A stretch of 64,000 nt of DNA from Photobacterium sanctipauli (GTDB lineage: Bacteria > Pseudomonadota > Gammaproteobacteria > Enterobacterales > Vibrionaceae), in NCBI RefSeq assembly GCF_003026495.1, contig NZ_PYMA01000001.1, positions 496,001-560,000 of the forward strand, written 5' to 3'. Below, one piece after another: positions 28,525 to 36,694 of this stretch. The notes under the pieces were generated by a model that was given only the letters and a program-made list of their open reading frames with translations, did no database searches and was not told where the DNA came from. Each line of letters starts with the position of its first letter. Position 1 is the stretch's first letter. A program made the translations under genes and the position numbers.

Positions 28525-29580
28525 TTATTGAGTGGCAGTTTCTTTTTCAGCTTTCGCGATTTCATTGGTGAAAGAATCAATAATGTCAGAGCCAATCACG
28601 TCACGGTATTTATCAACAACCGACTCTGTTGCCTGACGGAATTCATTGCGTGCTTCCGGCGTAAGCTCGGTCACCTGCATATTGGCTTTGATGGTATCGA
28701 GACTGTCGTTATTCACTCGGCGGTTAACTTCACGCTGGTAATCACCTGCTTCGGTTGCTGCTTTACGGATAGCCGCCTGATCGCTTGCACTTAGCTTATT
28801 CCATGTTGCTTCACTGAAGATCAGTACCAGCGGGGTGTATACGTGGCCTGTATCTGTCATTTGCTTCTGTACTTCATACAGGTTGTTTAGCGCGATGTTC
28901 GGGTACGGGTTTTCCTGGCCATCTACCGTGCCTTGCTGCAGTGCAGTAAACAGCTCATTGAATGCCATCGGCGTAGGTGTTGCGCCCAGCGCCTTCCACG
29001 CATCCAGGTGAAGCGGGCTTTCCATGGTACGTACTTTCAAGCCTTTCACGTCTTCGACATTGGTCACGGTACGCTTGGAGTTGGTTAGGTGACGGAAACC
29101 ATTTTCCCAGAAGTCCAACCCGATCAAACGACGAGACTGCAGCATTTCCAGCATGTCAGATGCGAACGGGCTGCGAAGTACCTTATCGGCAACGGCTTCG
29201 TTCGGGATCATAAACGGCAAGTCAAACACGTTATATTCTGGGTAGAAGTTTGCCAGCGGTGCCGTCGATGGAATAGAAACATCGAGGGTACCCAACTGCA
29301 ACATTTCAATGGCCGCGCGGTCATCACCCAATTGTGCTGAAGGATAAATATCTACTGTTAAGTTAGTATTTTTTTCTACCAACTCTTTAAACTTACTTGC
29401 ACCATCATATATTGGGTGTTGAGTATTAGAGCTCATACTAAATCGCAATGTTTGCACCTGCGATTCACCTGCGATAGTAGAGTTAGTGGTTGATTTACTG
29501 CCATTTGTAACAATTGCGGTACCAATTATTGAGGCGATAAAAAGCCCACCAATGGCTAGAATTTTTCCGGCTCTAGACAT
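28525..29580 (-). CDS. dctP: TRAP transporter periplasmic substrate-binding protein DctP-type (351 aa)
   Basis: An N-terminal hydrophobic export signal (residues about 6-25) is followed by the DctP fold: LRFSMSSNTQHPIYDGASKFKELVE, FDLPFMIPNEA, and the ligand-arginine segment VKGLKVRTMESPLHLDAWKALGATPTPMAFNELFTALQQGTVDGQENPYPNI. The conserved Arg (in KVRT) normally binds a substrate carboxylate, so an organic or sugar acid is the ligand. The first 45 mature residues include a Ser/Thr-rich spacer. It lies 53 bp after the IclR gene with a palindrome in between. Confidence 0.92.
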   Translation of the reverse strand: MSRAGKILAIGGLFIASIIGTAIVTNGSKSTTNSTIAGESQVQTLRFSMSSNTQHPIYDGASKFKELVEKNTNLTVDIYPSAQLGDDRAAIEMLQLGTLDVSIPSTAPLANFYPEYNVFDLPFMIPNEAVADKVLRSPFASDMLEMLQSRRLIGLDFWENGFRHLTNSKRTVTNVEDVKGLKVRTMESPLHLDAWKALGATPTPMAFNELFTALQQGTVDGQENPYPNIALNNLYEVQKQMTDTGHVYTPLVLIFSEATWNKLSASDQAAIRKAATEAGDYQREVNRRVNNDSLDTIKANMQVTELTPEARNEFRQATESVVDKYRDVIGSDIIDSFTNEIAKAEKETATQ

Positions 29581-29606
29581 AGTATTTCCTATGAGTTTAA
29601 TTTTAT

Positions 29607-29624
29607 ATAACGATATTTCGTTAT
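29607..29624. promoter_or_regulatory. Palindrome ATAACGA-tatt-TCGTTAT ahead of dctP
   Basis: Perfect 7-bp arms in the 53-bp gap between the IclR gene and dctP. It could be an operator that lets the transporter operon be controlled apart from the regulator gene, or a weak mRNA hairpin. The half-site is unlike the TTCC/GGAA sites ahead of the IclR gene. Confidence 0.4.
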
Positions 29625-29633
29625 GAGTAGGGA

Positions 29634-30359
29634 TTAATTAAGTTGTTCTGAAATTTTCTGGCTATAAACTTTCATTAATGAAATTAATTCCTGCATTCGT
29701 GTGTCAGGCATATATTCTTTTATGCTTGTCACTGAAATTGCAGCAATAATGTTGTTATGTTTGTTTCTAATTGGCACAGCTACACAACGAACCAGATCTT
29801 CGTTATCTTCTAGATCAAAACTATAGTCGTGTTGGGAATACTCTTCCATTCGGGCCAACATGGCTTCAAGGTTATGGTTTGTCTGCTTGGTGATTAAGCG
29901 TTGCCACTCCATTTTCGGCATATCTATCATCAATGCCTTGCCGACACCGGTTGCTGCCAGTGGCAGCCTATCACCCACTTGTGAGCGCAACTGGATGGCT
30001 CGCTCGCCGGGAATCTTATCCAGATAGAAGATTTCATCTTCATCTTTGATCCCCAAGTGCACCGTGTCTTTGGTTTTATCGGCCAACTCTCGTAAATAAG
30101 GTTGGGCAATCTCTTTGAGTGGCATGTCTTTTTGTGCCCGGATCCCAAGCTGGATCATCTTGGTTCCTAGCACCAAGCCAATGCCTTTCACCTCGCGGAT
30201 GTACCTCGCTTCAATCAATCCCTGCAAAATACGGTGCACGGTTGACTTAGGTAAATCCAATGTATCGCAAATGTCTTTCAGTTGGCGGTGACCATCTGCA
30301 ATTGCATCAATCACATCGATTGCTTTATTCAGTGCTTGGTTGCCTTGCTTGGAGCTCAT
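29634..30359 (-). CDS. IclR-family transcriptional regulator of the acid-sugar operon (241 aa)
   Basis: N-terminal winged helix (residues about 8-70: NQALNKAIDVIDAIADG, then LDLPKSTVHRILQGL) and C-terminal IclR effector domain (THxLG-like TVHLGIKDEDEIFYLDKI; ATGVGKALMIDMP; DNEDLVRCVAVPI). The frame stays open to 30527, but ATG 30359 has GGAGAG at ideal spacing and the standard N-terminus. It is first in the operon with TRAP, enolase, dgoK and dgoA genes, and probably senses the imported acid or its keto-deoxy intermediate. Palindromic TTCC/GGAA sites precede it. Confidence 0.9.
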   Translation of the reverse strand: MSSKQGNQALNKAIDVIDAIADGHRQLKDICDTLDLPKSTVHRILQGLIEARYIREVKGIGLVLGTKMIQLGIRAQKDMPLKEIAQPYLRELADKTKDTVHLGIKDEDEIFYLDKIPGERAIQLRSQVGDRLPLAATGVGKALMIDMPKMEWQRLITKQTNHNLEAMLARMEEYSQHDYSFDLEDNEDLVRCVAVPIRNKHNNIIAAISVTSIKEYMPDTRMQELISLMKVYSQKISEQLN

Positions 30360-30429
30360 GATCACTCTCCTCTCTGTTGATGCTAAATATACCTGCCTGC
30401 GATATGTGAAAATGTGACGGCGCTCAATG

Positions 30430-30465
30430 TTCCATTTTGTGGAAAGTGATTCCCACATAGTGGAA
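30430..30465. promoter_or_regulatory. Tandem IclR-type operator candidates
   Basis: Site 1 (30430-30444) reads TTCCATTTTGTGGAA, with perfect 5-bp arms. Site 2 (30450-30465) reads TTCCCACATAGTGGAA, sharing the TTCC...TGGAA frame. They are 20 bp apart and lie 70-106 bp ahead of the IclR start. IclR-family proteins often bind such spaced palindromes; control of their own operon is inferred. Confidence 0.55.
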
Positions 30466-30595
30466 TTTTGTCTCAATTCATTATAGCCAATAACAGCCTG
30501 CCTACTTTTATCGACACCAGTTAACAATTACCCCTTTCACAAGCAAGCAACTAAGATTAATTCCATAAGATAAGTGATTGAGATAAGGGACTATC

Positions 30596-31798
30596 ATGAC
30601 AACAACCAATCTATTCCCTCGTTTCTATAAAATGAAAAATGTTATTCAGGATTATGCTTGGGGCAGTAAAACGGCCATGGGTTCCTTGTTCGGACTCAAA
30701 AACCCGGAAGGAAAGCCGCAAGCAGAGATCTGGATGGGGGCACACCAAAATGGTTGCTCGCAGGTAATTGTTGATGATCGGCCCATGCCGCTATCGGCAT
30801 TCATTGAAAGTAACAAAGCCGCCTTGCTTGGTGAGAAAGAGGGAAGCCAGTTTGATGGCCTGCCCTATTTGTTCAAAGTATTAGCTGCCGATAAAGCGCT
30901 CTCAATACAAGTGCACCCCAGCAAAGAACAAGCCCAAGTCGGGTATGCCTTCGAGGAGGCCATGGGGATCCCGCAATCTGATAGCCACCGCAACTACAAA
31001 GATCCCAACCACAAACCCGAGCTTATCTACGCGCTGACCCGCTACCAAGCAATGAACGGGTTTCGCGACTACGACGAAATCGTTCGCCTGTTTAATGCAA
31101 TCGGTATAGACGAGATTTCGGGATTGGTCGATTTACTGGCCGCCAACCAAAACCCTACCGGCTTGCAGCGTTTTTTTGAGACCATGCTGTCACTTGATGG
31201 CGAAGTTAAACAGGCAGTGGTCAGCCAGCTGCTCCAGCATGCGGACGCCCACCAGCATGATCCCCTATTTTCATTGATCCATGAACTGGCCGAGCAGTAC
31301 CCCGGTGATATCGGGCTCTTTTCACCATTGATGCTCAACACCCTGACCCTGGAGCAGGGCGAGGCGATGTACCTTCATGCCTGCACGCCCCATGCCTACA
31401 TCAAAGGCACGGGATTGGAGATCATGGCCAATTCAGATAACGTCCTTCGCGCAGGGCTCACGCCAAAGCACATGGACATCAAAGAGTTAGTCGCCTGCAC
31501 CTGCTTCCGGCCTACGAAAGCAGACGATCTAAAACTAACACCAAAGCATTTCGAAGGGGTCGACAACTACCCTATCCCTGTACCAGATTTCAAGTTCACC
31601 GTTTACCACAACCCACCCAGCAGGCTGCTCAACGTAAACAGTGCCGAGATATTACTGGCTGTCGATGCGCCACTGACATTGACCCACCCCGACGGTGAAA
31701 CCATGACGGTAGAGAAAGGGCAGTCGATTTTCATTGCCGCCAGCAGCAAGCATTATCTTGCCGAATCAGCAGGCACCTTCGCCCGGGCCTATAACTAA
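30596..31798 (+). CDS. manA: Mannose-6-phosphate isomerase, class I, copy 1 (400 aa)
   Basis: Type I phosphomannose isomerase cupin: VIQDYAWGSKTAMGSLFG, MGAHQNGCS, LSIQVHPSKEQA (zinc-binding Gln and His), NHKPELIYAL (zinc Glu), CTPHAYIKGTGLEIMANSDNVLRAGLTPKHMD (zinc His and active site). It interconverts mannose-6-P and fructose-6-P. This copy has an 8-residue longer N-terminus and is clearly more divergent than the two near-identical copies at 42219 and 55498. It is divergent from the IclR operon and convergent, with only 2 bp between stop codons, with the FHS permease-Mak pair. Confidence 0.93.
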   Translation: MTTTNLFPRFYKMKNVIQDYAWGSKTAMGSLFGLKNPEGKPQAEIWMGAHQNGCSQVIVDDRPMPLSAFIESNKAALLGEKEGSQFDGLPYLFKVLAADKALSIQVHPSKEQAQVGYAFEEAMGIPQSDSHRNYKDPNHKPELIYALTRYQAMNGFRDYDEIVRLFNAIGIDEISGLVDLLAANQNPTGLQRFFETMLSLDGEVKQAVVSQLLQHADAHQHDPLFSLIHELAEQYPGDIGLFSPLMLNTLTLEQGEAMYLHACTPHAYIKGTGLEIMANSDNVLRAGLTPKHMDIKELVACTCFRPTKADDLKLTPKHFEGVDNYPIPVPDFKFTVYHNPPSRLLNVNSAEILLAVDAPLTLTHPDGETMTVEKGQSIFIAASSKHYLAESAGTFARAYN

Positions 31799-31800
31799 AC

Positions 31801-33018
31801 TTAACGTCGCTTCGCTATCGCAAGCTTATTGCTGCATAAGGCAAATGACAGGATCACGGCATAACCGATCATTGGCACAGCAAAGGACAATACCAACCCC
31901 CTGCTGTCGGCTAACAATGCTTGGATAAGCGGGACAGCGCCCCCCCCTACACCGCACATGATCAATACGGCCGATGCCTTTCCAGCCAATGCGCCTAGCC
32001 CTTTTACCGCCATTGAAAAGATAACCGGATACATCACCGAGTTACACAACCCTACCAACGTCAGGCACCAAGCGCCAAGGACGCCGGGAAACACAATCGC
32101 CGATATCACCAACCCGATCGCGACCACAGCATTGAGCATGAGGATCTTCGTCGCATTGACCTTCTTCAAAACAACGCTGCCAAATAAACGGCCAATCAAT
32201 GCGCCGCCCCAATACAGGGAAACAAACACCCCGGCATTTGATGAAGCTAGCGATAACACTTCGCCACTAGTGAGGTAACTGATCAGGAAAGTCCCTAACG
32301 CCACTTCGACCCCAACATAGCAAAATATCGCCAACGCCCCGAAAACAAACGTACGGTGGGAAAGCAAATCTTGCCAATGGCTATCGGCCAAGGTGCTCTT
32401 ATCATCGGCTTGCTTAGGCAACAGCCGAAATAACACAGCCAATAGCAGTGCCCCACCGCCCATCACCATATAGGGCAACTGAACCGCTCCCACCGCCTCT
32501 TCAGCCCCTCTCACCAAAGCTGCCATGAATACCCCCATGCCAAGGGCAGATGCCAATGTCGTCCCAACAGAGTTCACCGATGAGCAAAAGGTTAACCTCG
32601 ATGCAGCCGTATCAGCCGAGCCAAGCGAAACAGCAAAAGGGTTTGCTGCAACTTGCAGTGCGGCTATCCCCGAAGCCAATACAAAAATAGCCAGCAAAAA
32701 TAGCGGATATGAGAACAGCGAAGCCGCGGGCACAAAAAGAAAACACCCCAGGGTTAATAGCCCTAGGCTCAATTGAATTACGCTGACATATCCCTTTTTC
32801 CCCATTATGTATGCCGTTGGCAAACACACTAAAAATGGCGCAATATAAAATGCCAACTGTATGTACATTGACTCAACATGATTTAATAAGAAAGCTTCTC
32901 TTAAAAAAGGCACCAGCATACTATTTAATGAGGTTAACAGCCCCCAAATAAAAAACACCAAGCTCAGCAAAGTAATCGGCATAATACTTTGCCGAGGTAA
33001 TTTAGAGGTTAATTCCAT
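31801..33018 (-). CDS. FHS-family (FucP/GluP-like) sugar:H+ symporter (405 aa)
   Basis: 12-TM MFS protein of the fucose/glucose/hexose permease branch: SLVFFIWGLLTSLNSMLVPFLREAF in TM1, AALQVAANPFAVSLG after TM4, and the TFCSSVNSVGTTLAS TM5 region. It is downstream of, and 18 bp from, the Mak-type kinase, so the likely cargo is mannose or fructose, which the kinase then phosphorylates. Family members also carry fucose, GlcNAc or glucose. No terminator separates it from the convergent ManA gene. Confidence 0.85.
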   Translation of the reverse strand: MELTSKLPRQSIMPITLLSLVFFIWGLLTSLNSMLVPFLREAFLLNHVESMYIQLAFYIAPFLVCLPTAYIMGKKGYVSVIQLSLGLLTLGCFLFVPAASLFSYPLFLLAIFVLASGIAALQVAANPFAVSLGSADTAASRLTFCSSVNSVGTTLASALGMGVFMAALVRGAEEAVGAVQLPYMVMGGGALLLAVLFRLLPKQADDKSTLADSHWQDLLSHRTFVFGALAIFCYVGVEVALGTFLISYLTSGEVLSLASSNAGVFVSLYWGGALIGRLFGSVVLKKVNATKILMLNAVVAIGLVISAIVFPGVLGAWCLTLVGLCNSVMYPVIFSMAVKGLGALAGKASAVLIMCGVGGGAVPLIQALLADSRGLVLSFAVPMIGYAVILSFALCSNKLAIAKRR

Positions 33019-33036
33019 ATCTTCGTTTTCATTACT

Positions 33037-33939
33037 TTATCTAGAAACCGGTAACCATGCGGCACCACGTACCCCGCTGCTGTCACCATACTGTGCCGGT
33101 AGAATCTTAGTACGGCACTCATGATCCATGACATAGCGCGTCAGTTGTTTGGGAATATCATCAAACAGCGAAGCAACATTGGATAAGCCGCCACCAATGA
33201 CAATAACATCAGGGTCAATCATATTGACGATCGTCGCGAAGCTGCGGGCAATTTGATCCACCAACTGATAGTAGGCCAACCGGCAGCTCATCTCACCAGA
33301 TTGCATACCCGAAATAATTTCTGCCGCGGGCAAAGCCTGACCAAAGCGTTGCAGGTACTGCATTTCTAGCCCAGTACCTGAAATGTAGCGTTCGATACAA
33401 TTACGCTTACCGCAATAACACTGCTGCTCTTGCCCGTCGCTCGATTCACTATAACCAGGTAAAGGGTTATGCCCCCATTCACCGCTAATACCGTTGGGGC
33501 CAGTTAACACCTGCTGATTGACGACTAAGCCGCCGCCACACCCCGTCCCCAAGATGACCCCAAACACGACCTGCCCGTCACTGCCCGCACCGTCAACCGC
33601 TTCAGAAAGTGCGAAGCAGTTGGCATCGTTGGCAATAAAAACATCACGATCTAACTTCTGCTGTAAGTCACTTTTTAGATCATGGCCATTAATGAAGGTG
33701 CAGTTGGCATTTTTTACCAGCCCGGTATGGGTGCAAATCGTGCCAGGAATACCAATTCCGACGCTGCCCGTGCAGCTTAAATACTTTTCGGCATCACACA
33801 CTAAGTGGTAAACAGCAGCGACAAAATTTTGGTAATTATCCGGTGTCTTTATTCTCTGGTTATAAATACTTTCGCCTTCAGCGTTGAAGGCAACAATTTC
33901 TATTTTGGTTCCACCAATATCCAAGCCAAACCTAATCAT
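33037..33939 (-). CDS. mak: ROK-family manno(fructo)kinase, Mak-like (300 aa)
   Basis: ROK kinase: FGLDIGGTKIEIV (ATP loop), VGIGIPGTICTHTGLVKNANCTFING, FIANDANCFALSEAVDGAG, and the ROK zinc motif GEWGHNPLP...CYCGKRNCIE (His and three Cys). The segments KNAN, ANDANC, EWGHNPLP and HGDSSGVRGAAWL-like GDSSGVRGAAWLP closely match E. coli Mak. It phosphorylates fructose and mannose at O6. ATG 33939 was preferred over the upstream GTG 33948. With the FHS permease and the convergent ManA it forms a mannose to Man-6-P to Fru-6-P route. Confidence 0.88.
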   Translation of the reverse strand: MIRFGLDIGGTKIEIVAFNAEGESIYNQRIKTPDNYQNFVAAVYHLVCDAEKYLSCTGSVGIGIPGTICTHTGLVKNANCTFINGHDLKSDLQQKLDRDVFIANDANCFALSEAVDGAGSDGQVVFGVILGTGCGGGLVVNQQVLTGPNGISGEWGHNPLPGYSESSDGQEQQCYCGKRNCIERYISGTGLEMQYLQRFGQALPAAEIISGMQSGEMSCRLAYYQLVDQIARSFATIVNMIDPDVIVIGGGLSNVASLFDDIPKQLTRYVMDHECRTKILPAQYGDSSGVRGAAWLPVSR

Positions 33940-33975
33940 GATTAACACCCACTATTATCATCATGCGATTAAAAA

Positions 33976-33995
33976 AGGGCAGGAAACCCTGCCCT
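33976..33995 (-). terminator. Intrinsic terminator of the GH105/GPH operon
   Basis: 8-bp GC-rich arms AGGGCAGG/CCTGCCCT with an AAAC loop; on the minus strand it is followed by TTTTTT. It lies 33 nt beyond the stop of the GPH gene and separates it from the Mak-FHS pair. Confidence 0.88.
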
Positions 33996-34028
33996 ATACC
34001 TTTTCTGTTTTTGGAAAGTTAAAGCTAT

Positions 34029-35537
34029 TTAATTAGCAGGTTCCAACATGCCTTTTTTAGCCTTCTTTTTTGCGGCCTTATTACCCCAAATGTATTCGTA
34101 TTCCCAGCCAGTCAGCATTTCCACCACTTGCTTCGCTTCTGCTGGTGCATCTTCCTTCGAGCCACCCGCTTTCAAACGATTTACCTCAGTAACTAGTACC
34201 TCGTGGTTTTCCTTGTTCAGCTTGAATCGAATTGCCCCGTACAGTGCTAGCAATGCCAGTACCGTTGGTGCCAGTAGGAACAGCCAGTAGATACCATTAA
34301 TGGTGTCGAGTGTTTGTACTTCTGCGCCAGATTCGAAGCCAAGGTATTGCAGGCCGATACTTGCAATCAACATGGCAGTGGCTTGACAGATCTTGCGTCC
34401 CAGCGTCATCACACCAGAGAAGATACCCGCACGGCGCTTACCAGATAGGGCTTCGTCCACATCTGGGATAGAGTTGAACACCACCCAAGGAATAAGATAA
34501 ATACCACCGCGAGCCAGGCCCATAATGACCGCACCCACCAGCACCAATACCGCCATCTCACCATCTAGTCCTGGGAGCAAGCCAAAGAACGCAAGGCTAG
34601 TTAACATAAACACAATGGCGATTTTGAACGCGTTAGAGTTGCCCGATTTCAACGCAACCCAAGTAAACAAGGTTACACCGACAAACTGCATGGCTGTCAT
34701 CACACTCAGTGCAGTACCGCCCTGGGTTGGGGTAAGGCCAATCACCATGGTCATGTAGTGCATGAATAGCGAGCCGAAAATATCAAGTGCTACTGAACCG
34801 CCGATGTACATCATCAGGTGGAAGCGGAACGCCTTGAGTTGGAATGTCGTTGCCATCTCTTTGTAAAGATGAATTAGCGTATCTTTGAAGCCGCCAACCT
34901 CTTCTTTAGGTGGCAACGATGCCGGATCGCACTCCCACGTATAGCGATAGATGAACACCCAAGGAAGGGTAAACAGCACCGCAAATAGCGCACCGATATA
35001 CATGAAGGCTTCAGCCTGATCGGTAACCCGCGCCATGATTAGCCCAGGAATGAAGGTAACAACAAAAGCCGTAATTTGGCCAAATGTCATTCGGCAGCTG
35101 CTCATTTTGGTACGGGTCTGATAATCGTCCGTCATTTCATTTGGCAGCGTGCTGTATGGTGTCATCACGATCGTATTCATTGTATTGAACAATAAATACG
35201 TTGCTAGATAATAACCAAAGCCAAAGCCTGAAATAAACATTAACCCGAATACAAGCAAGAATGGCGCGCCAAACAGGATAAATACACGGCGGCGACCAAA
35301 TCGGGTTCTTATATTATCCGTAATATAAGCCACAATCGGATCGGTAAAACCATCCCATACTTTGGCGATTGCAAAAATCAAACCTGCTTCTATCGGTGAA
35401 AGACCAGCGACTTGAGTATAGAAATAAAGCATCCACAAGCCGATAATAGTACCAGCGCCGCTACCGAATATATCTCCGGAGCCCCATGCTATTATATTTT
35501 TCCATCCTACTTGTCGTTTCTGTGTGGTTGTTGTCAT
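34029..35537 (-). CDS. GPH-family sugar/uronide:cation symporter (502 aa)
   Basis: 12-TM protein with the GPH/MelB pattern AKVWDGFTDPIVAYITDNIRTRFGRRRVFI in TM2/loop 2-3 and a hydrophilic C-terminal tail with a Lys-rich end (GNKAAKKKAKKGM). ATG 35537 follows AAAGGCAACGTG, preferred to GTG 35540. It is third in the operon with the 819-residue enzyme and GH105, so it should import an unsaturated (4,5-ene) uronyl oligosaccharide for cytoplasmic processing. It is distant in sequence from the galactan-locus GPH protein. Confidence 0.87.
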   Translation of the reverse strand: MTTTTQKRQVGWKNIIAWGSGDIFGSGAGTIIGLWMLYFYTQVAGLSPIEAGLIFAIAKVWDGFTDPIVAYITDNIRTRFGRRRVFILFGAPFLLVFGLMFISGFGFGYYLATYLLFNTMNTIVMTPYSTLPNEMTDDYQTRTKMSSCRMTFGQITAFVVTFIPGLIMARVTDQAEAFMYIGALFAVLFTLPWVFIYRYTWECDPASLPPKEEVGGFKDTLIHLYKEMATTFQLKAFRFHLMMYIGGSVALDIFGSLFMHYMTMVIGLTPTQGGTALSVMTAMQFVGVTLFTWVALKSGNSNAFKIAIVFMLTSLAFFGLLPGLDGEMAVLVLVGAVIMGLARGGIYLIPWVVFNSIPDVDEALSGKRRAGIFSGVMTLGRKICQATAMLIASIGLQYLGFESGAEVQTLDTINGIYWLFLLAPTVLALLALYGAIRFKLNKENHEVLVTEVNRLKAGGSKEDAPAEAKQVVEMLTGWEYEYIWGNKAAKKKAKKGMLEPAN

Positions 35538-35590
35538 CACGTTGCCTTTTTAAATTATTATTTAATAAGTTGTTGTAGGGTGAGCTGTTA

Positions 35591-36694
35591 TTATTTAATC
35601 CATTCTCCTTGAATTAGCTCAGTAATACACATCATGGCCAAAGCTTGCCCATAGGGAACCGGGGTATTGGGAATATCAAAATAATATTGAATATCATGGC
35701 CCATCGCCGTGCCATCTGATGCTTCTAACAAAATACCTTTACTATCAATTCTTGAGATTACGGCATCTAATGCCGCTAACCCTGATTGGGTTACCCGCGG
35801 CATCTCTGGTTCTTCAATCAACCCTGCCCGGCAGCCTCGCAGCATGCCGTAAGCAAACCCTGCAACAGCTGAGGACTCTTGGGGGGAGCTGTCATCATCA
35901 AGTACCGTATGCCACATGCCGTTGTCACTTTGGTAACCCACCAAGGCATCTACTTGCCTTCTGAACAGCGACGTTAGGTGCTGTTTCACTGCCGGGTTGA
36001 TTTGTTCACCCACCAAGGCGAAAAGCTCAGGGATCGCCACTGTTATCCACGCATTGCCGCGAGCCCAAAATACCTCGGCAAAATTATGATTCCCCTCTGA
36101 GGTCCAACCGTGGAACCATAAGCCCGATTGCTTATCGGCCAGGTATTGGCTGTGGGTTAAAAACTGCAGCTCGGCTTCATGAATCAGCTCTTTTCGGTTT
36201 AACAACCGCCCGGCTTGGGCAAGAAATAAACCTGTCATAAAGAGCGTATCATCCCACAACTGCCCTTCATTCAGCCTTTCCTTTACCACATGCTGAAATC
36301 CACCGTCATAAACCCGAGGCAAAGAGTGAATGAGATAATCTGCCCAATCACTGATTAATTGATACCAATCTTGTCTATCGCTCTTTTCCGCTAATAAAGC
36401 CAAGGTGATCATTGGTGCGGTTGTATTTATTTGCGCTTCAGGCAGACCTTTATTAATTTGGTACTCAAACCATTTTTCTAGTGCGCTAAATAAGTTTTTA
36501 TTGTTGGTATAGTCTGCATATTGGTATAAGCCATATATACCAACACCAATTTCCCACTCCCACTCTTCGAATTCAATTTTAATCTCATTTTCAGAACATG
36601 GATTAAAGTCACCAATGCCTTTTAATCCACACAGACCAGAACTCAACTGCTTAAGAAGTTCAACATGGTTGTTATTCATTTTACTGCTTACCAT
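35591..36694 (-). CDS. GH105 unsaturated glucuronyl/rhamnogalacturonyl hydrolase (367 aa)
   Basis: Six-hairpin (alpha/alpha)6 toroid of the YteR/YesR family. It has WEWEIGVGIYGL, GQLWDDTLFMTGLFLAQAG (catalytic Asp149 aligned with the YteR catalytic Asp), LWFHGWTSEGNHNFAEVFWARGNAWI, and PQESSAVAGFAYGM. It hydrates the enol-ether of a terminal 4,5-unsaturated uronic acid produced by polysaccharide lyases. No signal peptide, so it acts in the cytoplasm after import. Its ATG overlaps the stop of the 819-residue enzyme gene (TAATG), so the two are translationally coupled. Whether the uronic acid is galacturonic or glucuronic cannot be told from sequence. Confidence 0.9.
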   Translation of the reverse strand: MVSSKMNNNHVELLKQLSSGLCGLKGIGDFNPCSENEIKIEFEEWEWEIGVGIYGLYQYADYTNNKNLFSALEKWFEYQINKGLPEAQINTTAPMITLALLAEKSDRQDWYQLISDWADYLIHSLPRVYDGGFQHVVKERLNEGQLWDDTLFMTGLFLAQAGRLLNRKELIHEAELQFLTHSQYLADKQSGLWFHGWTSEGNHNFAEVFWARGNAWITVAIPELFALVGEQINPAVKQHLTSLFRRQVDALVGYQSDNGMWHTVLDDDSSPQESSAVAGFAYGMLRGCRAGLIEEPEMPRVTQSGLAALDAVISRIDSKGILLEASDGTAMGHDIQYYFDIPNTPVPYGQALAMMCITELIQGEWIK

